Below are positions 1 to 13,937 of a DNA stretch of 64,000 bases, piece after piece. The notes under the pieces were generated by a model. That model was not told the DNA's origin. It saw only the letters and a program-made list of their open reading frames with translations, and did no database searches. Source of the DNA: Pseudoscleropodium purum (lineage: Eukaryota > Streptophyta > Bryopsida > Hypnales > Brachytheciaceae); assembly GCA_963969395.1 (NCBI GenBank), contig OZ017801.1:9181611-9245610 (forward strand), in the 5' to 3' direction. A program made the translations under genes and the position numbers. How positions within the stretch are numbered: position 1 is the stretch's first letter; every line of letters starts with the position of its first letter.

Positions 1-3000
1 TAAAAAACACGAACCAAATGGTTGCAATGTTGTAATAAACAATCTAAATCCTATGATTTTATTTTTTTCAAAAATATTGAAATTGAGTGAGATAAAGGAT
101 TTCAAAGTTTATTTTAGAGTAGAAAATCCATATTGCTTGCAAACAAAAAATCCTCATAACTTTTGACTCATTGATCAAACTAGAATGATTAAAAGCTTTG
201 AATGCATACATAACTCTAAAAAACCAATTTCAAATTTTTATTTCTTCATAAAGTGATTTTTTTATCTACCTAGACTACCTATTTATAGAAAAAAATAACA
301 TATTAGGCCATAAATTTGACTCCTATTTCCAAATGTTAAGTATATATGAAAGATATTCCTTGTCCACACTTTTCATTAAAATTTTAGCTTAAAATATACA
401 AATCATCATTCACAGCAACCTATCAAAAATTTCTATACAACCAAAAAATGCATGATGGTCCTTTAGGGATTAAGGTATTGATGTGAAGTTTTGTTTTATG
501 TTATTCCAATAAATATTGCAATATTTTTTTTTTCAATTTCAATGTCAAACTAGATAGCTAAGAATATATTCTAAATAAATTGTATTTAATTACATATATT
601 GATACCTGTACAAAAACATTTGAACTATTTCATTTTGAATAATGAAGTGAAAGTTATGAGAAGTTTTATTTTGTGGGCAATGAAGTTAAAAAAAACATGT
701 AAAGTCATTTTTCTAACTCAGTTTTGAAAATATTCAAATAAAAATATAAATATAGGATAAATGGAGCTTACTAAAATATTTTCACCATTGGAATTGATAA
801 TTCTTAGTTTCTTATAGAAATTACTAGCAATTTAGTTTTTTCTTTCATGAAGTACAACCTCCCATTTTGTAATTTTTTTATAATGAATATGAAAGTTCTG
901 TTACTTAAAATTTTTTAATATATATTTTCAACCCATTTTTCAACTCATTGGCTAAATTGTACAAGTTTAGAATGTATAGGTTTTTTTCTTAAATCATTGA
1001 TAGGCAAAACTTCATCCTTAGGAAAGGTTAGGAAAAAATACTTTTTGAATTTTAGGTATGTTGGACTTACAATTGGTAGGGTGGCCAATCTAAAATTTTG
1101 GAAGGATGTACTTCAACAAGTTAGCTAAGAGATCATGTGGTTGGATTTATTAGAGAATAAAGATCAAATAAAGATCTTAGCCTAGCTTTGGATTGAGTCA
1201 TGTATTTTGAAGCAATTTTGGGCCTCAAAACATTATAATATTTTAAGGACTAACACTAGAGTGATAGGTTGTAAGCCATGTAGAAAAGTTGTTCCACAAT
1301 TTTTAACCATAGAGTTCCAAGAATCACTGAAAATGAATAATAGTAGGGAGGAAAGTAAAAATAAATGAACTTTCATTTTAATAAAGAAGAAAATAATGTA
1401 ATTGTAATCAATTTTTGGAATATCTAAATATGAGTAAGTCAATTTGATTTTTTTTGGTATCTCTTGTGCCACAAACAACCAATGAAACAATATCAATAAA
1501 TGAAGGAAATATATAATCTTACAAATTTTCCACTACACACCTCTCCATGATACACATAGAAGCTATACCAAAATATCAAATAAAATGATGTCTTTTTGTC
1601 ATTTGAAGTTGTTGAAATTATCCATTGGACACTTATAGTCTAGCACAATATTCTAGAATTAAGAGCATCTCCATTAGAATTGTCGAGTTGGTGGTAAAAC
1701 ATCATGACAACAAGGTTTGGAATAAAGATACTCTACTTCATTGTACTACTTGCAAGATAGAAATGTGGGATAGTAGAGTTAGGCACCTAAGTTGGAATGG
1801 CAACAATTTGTTAGGATGAACAACAATTTATCATTTAGACCCAACAATCTAAAGTTGACATGTAGCACACACTAGTTGGATGAGGTAATACAATGCAATA
1901 TCACAGACATTCATCCATCATTAAAATGGATAACTTCTCTCTACGTTTGTTAGACTTTGTAGAGATCAAACTTTCTTAATGTTAATCATAGATACATCTA
2001 CCTAATATTATATGGAAGTGCTATAATATTTGTGTGGCTATTTGAAACCTTTAAATGAGTCTTCTAGACTAAATATGTTGCTTCTTGAAGCCTTTTAGTA
2101 ACCCCTGAGATTTCTTAGTGCCTCCTAAAGATTTTTTTTTTTTTTTTTAAGAAACTTTTTGATATAGTGATAGTATGTATTGAAGGCAAGATGGGGAAAC
2201 GTCAATCTTGCCAACATCAATCTTAGAAATCTCTATTGAAGTCTTATTGAGTGAAATTACACTAGACCCCATACATGTTTGATAGAATTTTGGTGTACTA
2301 AAAGTACAAATTCACAAAATAAAATAAAATAGAAGGTAGAAAAAAAATTCAAATTCTATCATTTATCCATTCTTGAACTAACCAATAGCATCTAAAATCT
2401 TGGAGGTAATTTTGAAAAAGTGCACTTTTCACCAAATTATCCATTTGACAACTAAAATAGTAATATTTTCCTAAATCTTTACTATAGGAGTGATGTGGTT
2501 GTAAATTTAACAATAGATTCTAATAGAAGATCCTTTCTTGTCTTTTTTTAAGAAAAGAAATCAAAATTGAAGTTTCTTAAGGCTATAAATTTTGTATTTT
2601 TTTGGACATGATTGTAGTACAAAATTGACTATGACTTTTCAATATAATCCACAAAAATATAAATTTAACACACTCAAAGATATTTCTTAATAGATCCAAT
2701 AATGCACTTATAGACTATACATATGTAGAATCTAGGAAAACAAAACAAAAGTTGTAAAAACAACTTTTAAATTTGAGTATCACCAAGTAGAAAACCATGT
2801 TCTTTTAGAAAATTGTATTGCTAAGTGAAAAGCACAAGGGTCTATTGTACACTTACCCTATGTGATATTCTTACTTAATACAAGAGCATTGCAATGTATT
2901 GTCATTTATCACAATTGATATCTTGTTTAATCTAAGTCAATTAAAGCAATTGGCCTTAGTCTACAAAGTTGTCAATCAACACCTTGCAAACTTCATCCCT

Positions 3001-4200
3001 AATTATATTCTACCTCTACACTCCCTACCAATACCCTTCTTTATTTGATCTTTAACTATATTTTACCATTTCATACTCCTACACTCCTTGCCAATCTCTT
3101 GTTGTATTTCATCTTTAGCTATATGTTATGTTCACACTTCCATAATCCATGGCATTACCCTACTTTGTTATTGTCTAATTTGTTTGTTCTTGATAGGGGT
3201 TGCATTAGAGAATTTTTGAGGGCAAAAAAAGACTACAAGTTCTCAGACTGTTGAGATCTCAGAAACATCTTGTAAACTATGGCAAATCAACAATTTGACG
3301 TGGTTGAGACCCCACCACATTTGATAATGTTAATTAATTAATTAATATTCCTCAATTTTTAATTTAAAAAATATATATTTTTAAATCTTTTAAATTTTAA
3401 TTAAATAATTAATTATAAATATTTTTTTAATCTGGCTAGTAGTGTTGGTGTTCACAGTTTTGCGAACGCCCCTAAAATAGTCTCTTAGAGGCTGAAAAAA
3501 CATATAATGGATTGCATTCGACATAATGCGATAGACTAAGGTTGGACTACGAATGAAGTTTACTTCCAATAAATGATTCATCCATCGGCAACAATACGCC
3601 TATTCCTATAGAACAACTTTTAGTAGCCTCCGAACTCCTCCACATGGTTAGACTATTAATATTTTAAAGATGTTTGAATTAGCTTATGGTTTACATACTT
3701 AAAAATCTACAGACAATCAATCCTATTGTCGTATCAAAAGTGTTGCATGAGTAGTATGCCAATCTTGTCCCTTTGCAACTCCTAACTGACTAAAATGGCA
3801 AATGCAAGTAAATGTGATTGCACACCACCCTCACATGTTAAAAATTCTGGCTCCAACAAAATGGAACAAAATAAATCACATGTAATTAAAAATAGATATG
3901 TAGGGGGCATCAAATATGTAATAAGAATATCCCACATTATTGAATCAAAGATCTCATCAATACTTAAACTCACATGATCTAATATGTAGATTTCTTTATA
4001 TTGAAAATCGTAAGTCAAATTTGACTTCTATTGTACATTGTTAAAGATTTAAGACACTTGCAGGAGCTTGGAGTGGAGATGCTTTAAGACTCTTGAATGT
4101 GATGTAATATCTTGTGATGTCAACATACAATTAAGAATTGTTTAGTCTTTTTGAAGATATGTACCATTTGCTAGTAACCTTGTTGTTGTTGTTCATCACA
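1..4200. other. AT-rich intergenic DNA, nothing recognised
   Basis: About 4 kb of AT-rich sequence with homopolymer runs. Short ORFs on both strands show no motif and no sustained coding bias. No TIR-TSD pair, tRNA or tandem array was seen. Most likely old, eroded repeat DNA. Confidence 0.6.
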
Positions 4201-4254
4201 ATATTTACTAAATGTATATAAAATATTTTTATATTATTAAATATTATTTTTATA

Positions 4255-4960
4255 ATTTGGAATATTGGTTCAAATTCCTTCAACTTCAACAATATATATA
4301 CCTCATTCATATTGTATCTAAACAATTCAAACTTTTAAGCATTAGATTTTTTTCAAAATTGAGACAAAACTTGCTAGAAGTAAAAAATAAAAGATAAAAT
4401 TTATTTGTATAATGAAACCCATCCAAATCAATTAAAGACATATGATTTTTAAGAGCTTTGTAACATTGTTTTTAGGTCATCAAGGTCAATTTTTAGTATG
4501 AAATAGTAAAAAAACGTAGACAATTTGTTCATATATTTTAATTGTTATATAAAAATTCAACATCTTTATAATACTTTTTTTTAGTCAATAAGCTCAATTT
4601 TTAGTATGGAACAATGAAAAAAGTTTAAAAACATAGGCAATTTATTCTTATGTTTTAAATGTTATAAATTTTCAAAATACATTGGAAAGGCAATCAAAAG
4701 GGTAATCATTAACATTACTTAGCAAAAGCCAAAAATGACTTTAAGGATCATTATTAAAAGGGTCGTAGAATTTTTTTTATTTGACATGTTTTGAATTTAT
4801 GTAACATGTCCATTTGAGACATGCCAAATGTGACATGTTAGCTTTGACATGTTCCAAATATGACATGTCTAATGTGGAAAGCCAAATTTGACATGTAAGC
4901 TCACATGTAAGACTTGACATCATGCAATCAATTGTTGATTTCTTTTTCTTTTTCTCACTT
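4255..4960. repeat. Dispersed repeat, copy A
   Basis: This stretch matches 7925-8440 in the same orientation with many substitutions and indels. Both copies have a segment about a CTTCAACTT-like start, a TATTGTATCTAAA-like block, an AAAATAAAAGATAAAA block, a TTATAAATTTTCAAAATA block and a CTTAGCAAA block, in that order. Neither copy codes for protein. They are probably two old copies of one non-autonomous element; ends were not resolved. Confidence 0.5.
4785..4925. repeat. ACATGT-rich short repeat patch
   Basis: The palindromic hexamer ACATGT, or one-base variants inside TGACATGTT-like words, occurs about every 15-25 bases here, some ten times. A weaker patch of the same kind ends copy B near 8345-8410. 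It behaves as part of the dispersed repeat rather than as a promoter. Confidence 0.5.
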
Positions 4961-7924
4961 AGGCATGTGATAAAAAAAATTGTGGCCCCTCTATATTCTC
5001 TTGAAATAATAGTTTATCAACCTTGACAATTTATTCAATGTATGATCCAATGTTTTGCATGAAAATGTTTTTAATAATTGATTGATTTCATATAAATTGA
5101 TTGTTGGTCTTCTGAATGAGTGTATGAATAGTCAAGAGAGCATTAAATAATAATATGTGGACCAAAATGTCTTTGCAATGCAATGTTTAATAAATTCTAA
5201 ACTATGATGAGCATTGTAGATTGCATACATGTATGTAGGTGTAATTACAAGATGCACTTGCTCATTTGTTGTATTTTTAGATTACTCATGCATTCTTTGT
5301 GAAATACTTTAAATTAGAAAAAAAAAATTATAGCCAATGTGTATACCTTTAAGAAGATTTTTTTCTAGGAAAATGAAGCATAGAAAAATTATCTAAGTAC
5401 ATAAGAGAACTAAAGAATTAAAAAATCTCAAGAAAATAAATACTTTGAGGTTTCAATTGTAGAAATTAGGAATTTTTATAATAAAAAATAAATTGCCCAT
5501 TTGTAAATCTCTATAGAGATGATCATTCACCAAAAGAACCACCAAAATAGTATTTTATATTTTTCAAAATGCTTGCAAAAAATTCTCACTTTCTAAACTT
5601 ACAACAATAAAATTATTATTTTCAAATTTTTTAAAAAGAATAATTGTTAGTTTACTAGATGACCGTCTTCTTCAAATTTTAGCTTCAAATTCATTTTGGA
5701 TGGGCTAAAAATAGTATTGCCTCCAATAGATAAATGTAGCATAAAATTGGGGCTATTTTTAGATAATCAGATATTTTTGAAAAATATTAAAAATTAGCCA
5801 AGTTGTATATTGGTCATGAGTACCTTATATTTGAATCCTAAGTCCTTTAGAACCATAACACAAAAGTTATGACCAAAAAATAAATCCATATGCAAAGTGT
5901 GATAGAAAATAGTAGAAACTTGTGTTTCTTGCAATTACCTATAGTCTTATTCAAGAGTATATAATCTTGAGAAATAATGCTATGTGTGGAAAAAATAGGA
6001 TTTGATAAAACCTTCATTAATACAATATTTGATATACTTGTGGAATTTATGGAAGGCCACATAGAGAATTGCAATGGAATTAGAAGATCACATTAACAAC
6101 AACAATAAGGGAAAACCATTGTTAATATAATATTTGATATAAATTTTGAGTTTAGGAACAATCATATAAGGAATTGCAATGATTTTCTTAATATGACAAT
6201 GACAACATTGAAGATCTTCTTAGTGTGTGACTAGGAAGTGTAATACATTGATTTTGGTTTAGGGTAGAATTGAGAAGCAATAATATAAGTGAAAATTCCA
6301 CAATAATAGAAGATATGGAACAAAAATATGTACATATTATGATTCATATTTGATAGTAATTCAAACTAATACAAAGTAGAAGAAAAAGAGCAAAGTGATG
6401 TGTAGAACAAGAATTAGGTGATATGTCAATGCATTCACACATGCTATTAGAAATCATTAAATAATTTATGGTTGGTGATGCGGAGACAAATACAACCTCA
6501 TAGATAATTAACAACAAAAGTAGAAGTGACAAATTAAGACATATGTAAAATGACATATAAGTGGAAAAAAACAATCAAATATTGGTTGAAGTGAACTTCA
6601 CCAAATGGAGCATTTTTTAAAAGCTTTGACTTGCCTAATCTTCAACTTGTTCATTTTGTACCTATAAACAATGATTTTTTTTATTTGAATATATATTTGT
6701 TCCTTGTCATACTAATGCTTACCCTTTAAATTATTCATGTTGATGGCATTCTTTCACAGTCAATATGATGTTTTGATTTCCAAGATTCTTATCAAATATT
6801 ATTGTTGTTAAAAGTGCACATGGTGTGAATAAATTGCCTTCTAGGAGAATCTAAATAATTATATAACTATTGTTAGAAGATAGTCATATGCATAATCTTT
6901 GAGCAAATTTTTTTTAATTTTTTAATTTTTTAGGTGTAGATCCACCAACCTAATTACATTCTTTTGTATATAATAAATTCTAGATGAGTGGTATCTTCAT
7001 TTGGAATTAGAATTATGAATTTCTAATTGGAGTGCAAGCTAAAGTGAATTTTAATTTTGTCCAAGTGTTGAACATGCCAACCTTGTCATCTTCATTATCT
7101 TCATACACATTAAAGTCAATTCCTTCTAAATTTCGTATTTTATTTGAATGTATTTCCCAAAAAATTGGAAAAAAATAATAACAAGCCTGTCTTCTTAAGA
7201 TTAAATTCAATACTATATAACCAAATTGTGAATTGATTTTTAAAAATTTAATTATATTAATTTAAAATACACTTGATTTTGAGATTATTGTGAGCTTTTG
7301 ACATTTTTTTAAGTTATAGATGATAGATTTTATAAGAATTGTTTGGCTAAATGACTTTAAGTTTGAAAATCAAATTTATTAGTTGAAAAAAATAGCATTT
7401 TTATAAAAAAAAATTGTTAGTAATTTATATTTATAATTTACAAGTTTTTAAATCATTGATTAATCATTTTAATATTTTTATTAATTTATAATTATAAATA
7501 TAGGGTAGTTTTTTAATTTAATATTTCATCAATTAAGCGCTAATTTTCTATAATTGTATTTGTTCATTCACATATTTGATCAATTTTATGAAGTTAAATG
7601 TACATAAAAAAATTGAAGGAAAATCTTGTTGTTATAAGCTTCATAATACCAATGCTAAACATTACTATTTACAACTAAATCTTTTGTTCATTCATGATAT
7701 CTTGTTTTAAGTAGCTGATCTTAAGCACACAATTAAAAAAAAACTTTATTATTTGGTGTACCTTCTATATTTACATAATCTTAATGTTTCTTGAAAAGGT
7801 TTAAATAGGAGTTAGCTTTTATCAAACATTTTGAATATGAAAATTCAGAGATTCTTTAGTAAATAATACTATCAAGTTTTTATAAAATACATTGTAAATG
7901 TCTCGTGGTAGTTTAAACTTGTGA
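4961..7924. other. AT-rich intergenic DNA with one short tandem pair
   Basis: No gene was recognised. At about 6000-6185 two neighbouring ~112-bp segments resemble each other: each has AATATTTGATATA followed about 50 bases later by GGAATTGCAATG or AGAATTGCAATGG. The rest is featureless AT-rich sequence. Confidence 0.4.
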
Positions 7925-8440
7925 TGCAATATCATTCCTTCAACCTTAACAATTTGTAGCTTATTCATATTATATCTAAATAATTGAAATTTTTATACAT
8001 TAAAGTGCTCTTGAAAATTGGAACAAGATCCATGACAAGAAAAAATAAAAGATAAAAATCAATTAGTATAATACAAATCAAATGAGGCCACATAAACCTC
8101 ACACCTTTGTAATATTGCTTCTGAGTCATGAAACTAAACCTTAAATAAGTATAAAGCAATAAGAGAAAAAAAAAATTTGTTTCTATTTTAAATGTTATAA
8201 ATTTTCAAAATATACTAGAAAGTCAATCAAAGAGGTTATAATATTAATTACTTAGCAAAGAGCTAGAAATTACTTTGAAGGCTCACAGGATTGTAGTTCA
8301 TTTTTATGATGCAATATATTCTATTGGTGGCTTATTCTATATGTGGCATGTCTTATTTGTAACATGTAACATGTGAAATATAACAAATGTAACCTTTCAT
8401 ATTTAAAATGTCAAATCTAAAAAGTCAAAATTGACATATG
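7925..8440. repeat. Dispersed repeat, copy B
   Basis: Second diverged copy of the repeat at 4255-4960, in the same orientation and with the same block order. It is about 190 bp shorter because the internal spacing is reduced. It ends in an AACATGTAACATGTG patch like the one that ends copy A. Confidence 0.5.
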
Positions 8441-9380
8441 TTTCAATAATAATTCCAATCCTTCACCAATTGGATTTGCCACATTTGAATTATTATTATT
8501 TAATTGTAATGATTCTTTTAAAGGTTGTTTAAAGATTTCAAGAGCTAGGCAATATTCTTGGAATTCCCCATTGGTCACAAGATTAAGTGTTTTTAAGTTA
8601 TTTTTTTGAATTGCCAGTGGGATTGAATTTATTAATGTTGTTGTAGGTTGCACTAATTGTGGATCATGAAGTGGTACAACCTTGTCAAATTTATTGTTTA
8701 GTAAACCATTCTTGTTGTTATTAATTGGAACAATGGTAAACCCTAACTAAATCAGTTGTGTCACTAGTAGGCACTAGCACTTGATGTACATCCTGATTAG
8801 AATTATTAATCTCCATTGATAATGTTACATTTGCATTAACAATAGGTTGACTTCCAATTGGTATTTCTTTAGCAGCTCTAGCTTTGGTTATCACTCATTC
8901 AATATTTTGAATATCCTCATGAGAGTTACATTGCCAAATTAAAATAGAATTATCACAATTGGTTTCTATACTCTCTGACCCTCCTAGCTTAAAAAAATAT
9001 GGTACACTTCCCTATTGTTTGTAACAAGTACTAATTTTGCACTAACTCATTGTTATTTCTAGAATTCTCTCATTTTGGACCATCACATTCTAAAGATGTA
9101 TGACTTGTCTTGGTTACAATTACCACACAATGGGACATTTGCCCTCGGATTGGGACAATTCCTAGCATAATGTTCTAAGGTAATATGCTAGATTTCACAT
9201 CGTATAATTAAGGGAGGATCATCCATTCTTTACCAAGGACCTATACCCAACCTAAAGGCTATAGTTATTTCCAACTAAGGCTTGAATAAATTTCCAACCA
9301 CAGCTTGGAATGTGTTTTTTTCTCCTTTAATTTCAAGGTTGGGACTAGTAAAGTTATGACACATGTTCCAAAGTAATGAG
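8417..9380 (-). pseudogene. Zinc-knuckle ORF remnant (ORF1/Gag-like)
   Basis: Read on the minus strand, the region gives coding-like blocks broken by stops. Near 9200 there is RCEI-stop-HITLEHYARNCPNP followed by CGNCNQDK, which looks like a damaged CCHC zinc knuckle with a second Cys-rich piece. A 78-residue open tail ends at 8417. Such knuckles occur in Gag of LTR elements and in ORF1 of plant LINEs. No reverse transcriptase was found next to it, so the element type is open. A fragment of an old retroelement is the best reading. Confidence 0.35.
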
Positions 9381-11130
9381 CAAAAAAGTAAGAAGTAATG
9401 AGTAGGAAGTAGTTCTTGAATGATTAGAATTAGAAGAGTCTAAACATTGGCTATGGGGCTTGAGTACTTTTTGGCTCCTAAAATTCTTAGTAATTTTAGT
9501 TCAAGGAATAAAATTACTAGAAAATTTGCAATCCTATGATTTCTATCTTTTTACAAGGCCAAAAATTTACATTGCCTCATACTACTCTAGAACATGTGTG
9601 GAATTGCTTAAATGATTGGCTATATGTCATTCTCCTACTATCAACTTTCTATTCTTTTTTTTCACTTACTCTTATGGCAATTATACAAGTAGATCATGGC
9701 CCCTCCAATTTTGTAATATCTAATTTATCAACATGTAGTCATAGACAATTTCTTGACCATACATCTTCTATAGTTGGGTAGAAAATCACATTTTTCCATC
9801 ATTTATGTCTATTTTAAATAATTTAATATGGTATCACAATAAAATTATTCTAGGGTAGTTGCAAGAAAGGGTGTCCATTTTTTGTAATGTTTTGCTAGAA
9901 ACTGACTTTTTGCCTTGCAGTACTAAGAGTACCATGAAGATAATGAAGATTAATTGTAGATCATTGATGATATTGTGGATTTCGTATGCCAAATATCCTA
10001 AGATAGTGGTTCTGACAATTAATGAGGCTGGCCAATGGTTTTCAATAAATTTTGATGTTGGCACTTTTTTTTTATACTTGGAATGCTAGAAGATGAAAGT
10101 CGTCAGAGACGTCAATTGAATGTATCCATTGAGTTCTCATTCATCCAGAGCAAAATGGATGCAATTGTGAGAGAAGACGTTTTGGATGAAATGGCGATTT
10201 GACCTTAAGTTTTTTGAATGTTGTCTCTCTTGCCTTGCTTGTTGAGAGTGTGCTTGGAGTAGAAGTCAGGGTTTATGGTTTTGTTGCAGTTGAGTGGGAC
10301 TCCCATCGTTGTGGAATTGTGAAGCTCGTGAGTGGTGAAGAATGTGAACCATTTTTTTTTAATCTTGGTTCAAGAGGGAAACAAAGGAGAAAGATGGGGC
10401 TTAGGGTTTGAGCTGTAAACATTAGGCTATAGGTTTTTTGCGACATTTTTTAGCATTGCGATGGAGTCAACAACATTCACAAGCCACAATAGTTTCAGGA
10501 AATTTGTGAAGACAAGAACCTCTACGAGTCCTTGTTATAGTGCTGGAGTCAGATACAGTACTGGTTTTTTCTATTTGTGAGTAAGTGCCATTTGGTGAGT
10601 TCTTCTTTGGTAAATCAACTTTTCCTCTTTCATTTTCCTCGAACTATGTTGCTGGGAAGGCATTGTTGGTCTTTTTATTGACAACAAGGTTTTGAATTAT
10701 ATGATTTTTTGTAGGTTAGGGTTGTATTTGGAAACTTTAAAATTAAACTGATCTTGCTATAGTAGTTGTCACACTGAATTGCTTCAATTTTAGATATTGA
10801 TATGATGGAGTCTTGATATATCACACTCCTAAACTTCATGTTTCTAGTATGTTGTAAGTGTATTTTACTGTTTGTGCCATATTCTCAATTGTATGCTGTA
10901 GGGTTTAGGCCTTTAGGGTCTTCAAGTACTTTATGTCTATGTGCGTAATACTAAAAGTATTGAGTGATGGTTTTGTCATCTCTTTTCACTCTTGTAATGT
11001 AATATGTTCTTAGCAATTCTACTTTTGCTGTGATTTTTTCTTGCTATTTAACTTCCATTAGTGTTGGTTGTTCTTGAAATAGTCTACTAACATCATTGTG
11101 TGCATGCACATATAGCACAATTGTTCTAAT
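9381..11130. other. Intergenic DNA, no supported gene
   Basis: Base composition becomes less AT-rich after about 10100. Small plus-strand ORFs, for example 10199-10411, show no family motif. Nothing here can be called a gene. Confidence 0.4.
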
Positions 11131-11133
11131 TTT

Positions 11134-11690
11134 TTGGCGATGGGGAAAATGAAGAAAATTGCTCCTCGGCCACATCCTACTTCAGAAAATACTACAAAAC
11201 CTCCACCTGGGTCCCTTGAAAGTAGAGGCAACTTAGAGGCTACTCCAACTACTTATGTGAAGAAGACCACTTCAACAAAGGACAACACAACGAAGGTCAT
11301 CTCCCTGATGCCACCTCCTTCCACATCAACGCTGCCATTGGAGAAAAAAAAAAAAAAAGCTCTATAGTCCAACCCTATTGCTTTGATTGGTCCCACTACA
11401 TCTCAAAAGGAAAAGGAGCCTACTTCGCAGAAGAAGGAGGCAGTAGGTGAAGGCCGATTAGACAACTCCTCGTTAAGAAACTTTGATGCTACCAATGATG
11501 CCATGTGTGCATAGGATACTTCAGATTCTGACTATGATAGCAACAAAGACTTGGACGCAAGCACAAGTCCTAAAAGACAGAAGAAACAAATGAAGAAGCA
11601 TAGATAGGAACACACTAAATCTGATTGCCGAAAACAATTGGCGGCCGTTAAATCAAAAGAAAAGCGGCCTCCTCCATCGATGGGTGCGGA
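11134..11690 (+). other. Possible Lys/Pro-rich coding remnant
   Basis: An ATG (GGCGATGGGGAAAATGAAG) opens a 77-residue ORF rich in K, P, T and S that ends in a lysine run coded by an A-tract. After a stop, the same strand continues with charged text such as SDSDYDSNKD and PKRQKKQMKK. This resembles a low-complexity nuclear-protein segment. No family is recognised, and the far end approaches the minus-strand methyltransferase-like remnant, so the strand choice is uncertain. Confidence 0.2.
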
Positions 11691-11739
11691 GACCTTTACT
11701 TCTTGGATCTTGCAATGATTAGTAATAAGAGTCAGATGA

Positions 11740-12525
11740 AGAATCCAAAGGGAGAATGTCATTGCAAATTCTAGTGAATCCCAAAAGAAGAGCCGACTAG
11801 AATAACTTGTAGCCGCGGTGTAGTCAACAACAACATTCCTTGGTTTTGACAATCCTTCTATGAGCATCTCTATAAATTGCCTTGCCTTCTCCCGAGAACC
11901 TCACTATAGAATGTTACCATTCATAGAGAGGTCATCCTTGTTACAAAAGTTTTGTAGGATGTCATCTTGACCAACATTCACACCCATTGCAATATGTGAT
12001 GGAACAAACTGAAATGGGAATTCCAAATCAGTCTTCGGTCCGATCCTTTGACCACTATGGAGATGGCAAAGCGCTTAGTCTGCAGGACACAATAATTAGA
12101 ATTGTTTTGAAAGGAAATTGGAATAGGTGAAAAACAATCTTTAGGACAATATGAATATTCCCGTCTTTGTTGGATCAACAAGTGAAGTGAGATGAAGATG
12201 ATTTATGCCAAGCTAGGTGAGAAGAATGCGAAAACCATAAGACTTGTAGCATCCAAGTAGTTGACTACAATGCGGTCTAGATGGGGCAGGATATATAACC
12301 AACAAGCCAACCTTGTCATGTAGATACTCCTATGCAAAATCAAAGACTAAAACCATCCAATTACATGAGAAGTCATTCCATTTTGTGGAGCCGAGATAGT
12401 AGGCACATGGAAGTCTATGGGAACATCCACAATAATCAAGTCCACTACTTGTTGTGTACTCAAGACCTTGTCAAAGTACCGGTCCTTATCATTAGAGTGT
12501 TGCATAGCAATTGAATTTGAATGAT
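11740..12525 (-). pseudogene. Possible beta-class DNA methyltransferase remnant
   Basis: Minus-strand text from about 12520 to 11980 stays in one frame with two stops. It contains VVDLIIVDVPIDFH, which resembles motif IV of amino-methyltransferases (D-P-P-Y type, here DVP), then RIVVNYLDATSLMVF. After a frame change it continues with HIAMGVNVGQDDILQNF and then LSKPRNVVVDYTAATS, which resembles motif I (D-x-x-x-G-x-G). Motif IV before motif I is the order of the beta class (N6-adenine or N4-cytosine). Key residues are altered, so no activity is expected. It lies downstream of the lysine-rich exon at 12775-13345 on the same strand and may be the C-terminal end of that gene. Confidence 0.35.
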
Positions 12526-12774
12526 AATTAGATGAAATTTAATTTTGAGCAAGGCATGTGAATCTAAAAGGGCGATTAAAAATTAACGTAGATAGTACTA
12601 GAAGGAATGAATACATGATTCCGTTCCAAGCATGTAACCTAAATTGAAAGAAAAGTAAAAGAAACATCTTAGCATGAGAAGAGTACCATGTCCAAAAAAG
12701 AGAGGACTTTATTGAAGGCTTTTTTATTGCTCGAGAGATTAGCTAAAGACAAGTTGAGAATGCACTCATCTATG

Positions 12775-13345
12775 TTCGGAATGGGATCCAAGTTGGTGGT
12801 TGTGGGGTGAGCCCATGCACCAAGCGCTCTTGAGTGAATGAAAATCCTGATGATGTGGCCTTTTTGTTTGCTCCACTCGTTGCTTGGTCTTGCATAGTTG
12901 CATTGGGGTCTTGGCCTTCCTCTTGGTGCCCTTCTTCTTTTCTTTTTCTTACTCCTTCTCGGCCTTGGTAGCTTCCCTCTTCTTCTAGTTTTCCTTTGTC
13001 TTCTTCTTTGCCTCCTCCCACTTACTCTCCTTATCAGTGGCCTCCCTTCTCAAGATTGCTTTGGCTTTGGCTTCAAAATCTAGTCCTACAAATTCATCAA
13101 ATTCTAACTCTACTACAACGGATTCCTTCAATGTTTGGAAGAGAATCTCCTCCTTTGGTGGTGTGGTTCCAAAGTTACACTCCAGATACCACAGGTAAGC
13201 TTGGAGATGAGGACACGTTTAGTTCTTCAATTGCCCTAACGTGAACATGCAGTCTGGGGAAGACTTGTCCAACCATATGGTAAGGAACGGTGGCAAATCA
13301 ACCTTTTGAATAGCTTTCTTGGCATACAATTCAAACTTGATGTTC
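12775..13345 (-). pseudogene. Decayed gene, lysine-rich exon
   Basis: The exon is preceded on the minus strand by a T-rich tract ending in TTTAG at 13346, a good acceptor. It reads NIKFELYAKKAIQKVDLPPF and continues, with a stop after LGQLKN, to LKESVVVELEFDEFVG. It then becomes strongly charged (FEAKAKAILRREATDKESKW, then K/E/R-rich), which suggests a nuclear, coiled or disordered linker. The frame wavers near 12950. I do not recognise the family. It continues the reading of the exons at 13577-14729. Confidence 0.45.
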
Positions 13346-13576
13346 CTAAAGAGATTACAAAAAAAAATCTCAGAAATTAGAATGGAAGATGAATGCAAAG
13401 ACGAAACTCAGAGATATGCCATGTTCAAACAAAAATTACAAGTATAAATGGAATTCTATAACATGTATTGTGAACATGAAGTGCAATGAATATTTAATGG
13501 AAAACATCCATGTAGTGCACATGAAGTCAAACAAATGAAAATGGAGTTAGAGTTGAGATCATTCACTTGTATATAA

Positions 13577-13802
13577 GGTGCTTCACTTCCAGTGCGGATC
13601 CTCTGAACTCCTTGAAAGAATCCGACTTCTTGAAGGGAATGATTCCCTTAAAGGCCCAGATATACGTAGTGTCCCATAGCTTCATCTTCTACCTCTCCAC
13701 ATATTCTTAAAGTGATTGTTGCTCCTTTGGGATTGACATGTCAATTGGAATGTCATCTGATTGACTAATGGAGTTGAACATCTTTGTAGCTACCTCCTCC
13801 AA
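13577..13802 (-). pseudogene. Decayed gene, internal exon
   Basis: Minus-strand exon after a TATTTTGTAG acceptor (13803-13812). It reads LEEVATKMFNSISQSDDIPI, then KLWDTTYIWAFKGIIPFKK, with two stops between, and ends near VKHLIYK. The text is clearly coding-like, with long runs free of stops and charged and hydrophobic residues alternating, but no domain is recognised. Confidence 0.45.
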
Positions 13803-13937
13803 CTACAAAATAGAATAAAATGAAAAGGAGGAAAGTGAAGAAAGGAAATGATGTGAATTTAATTCAAAAGGAAGGTAGACTCCAAGACTATAATGTAACA
13901 TATGAATTGTTTGGATGCAGGAACCATGTTTCTTTAC

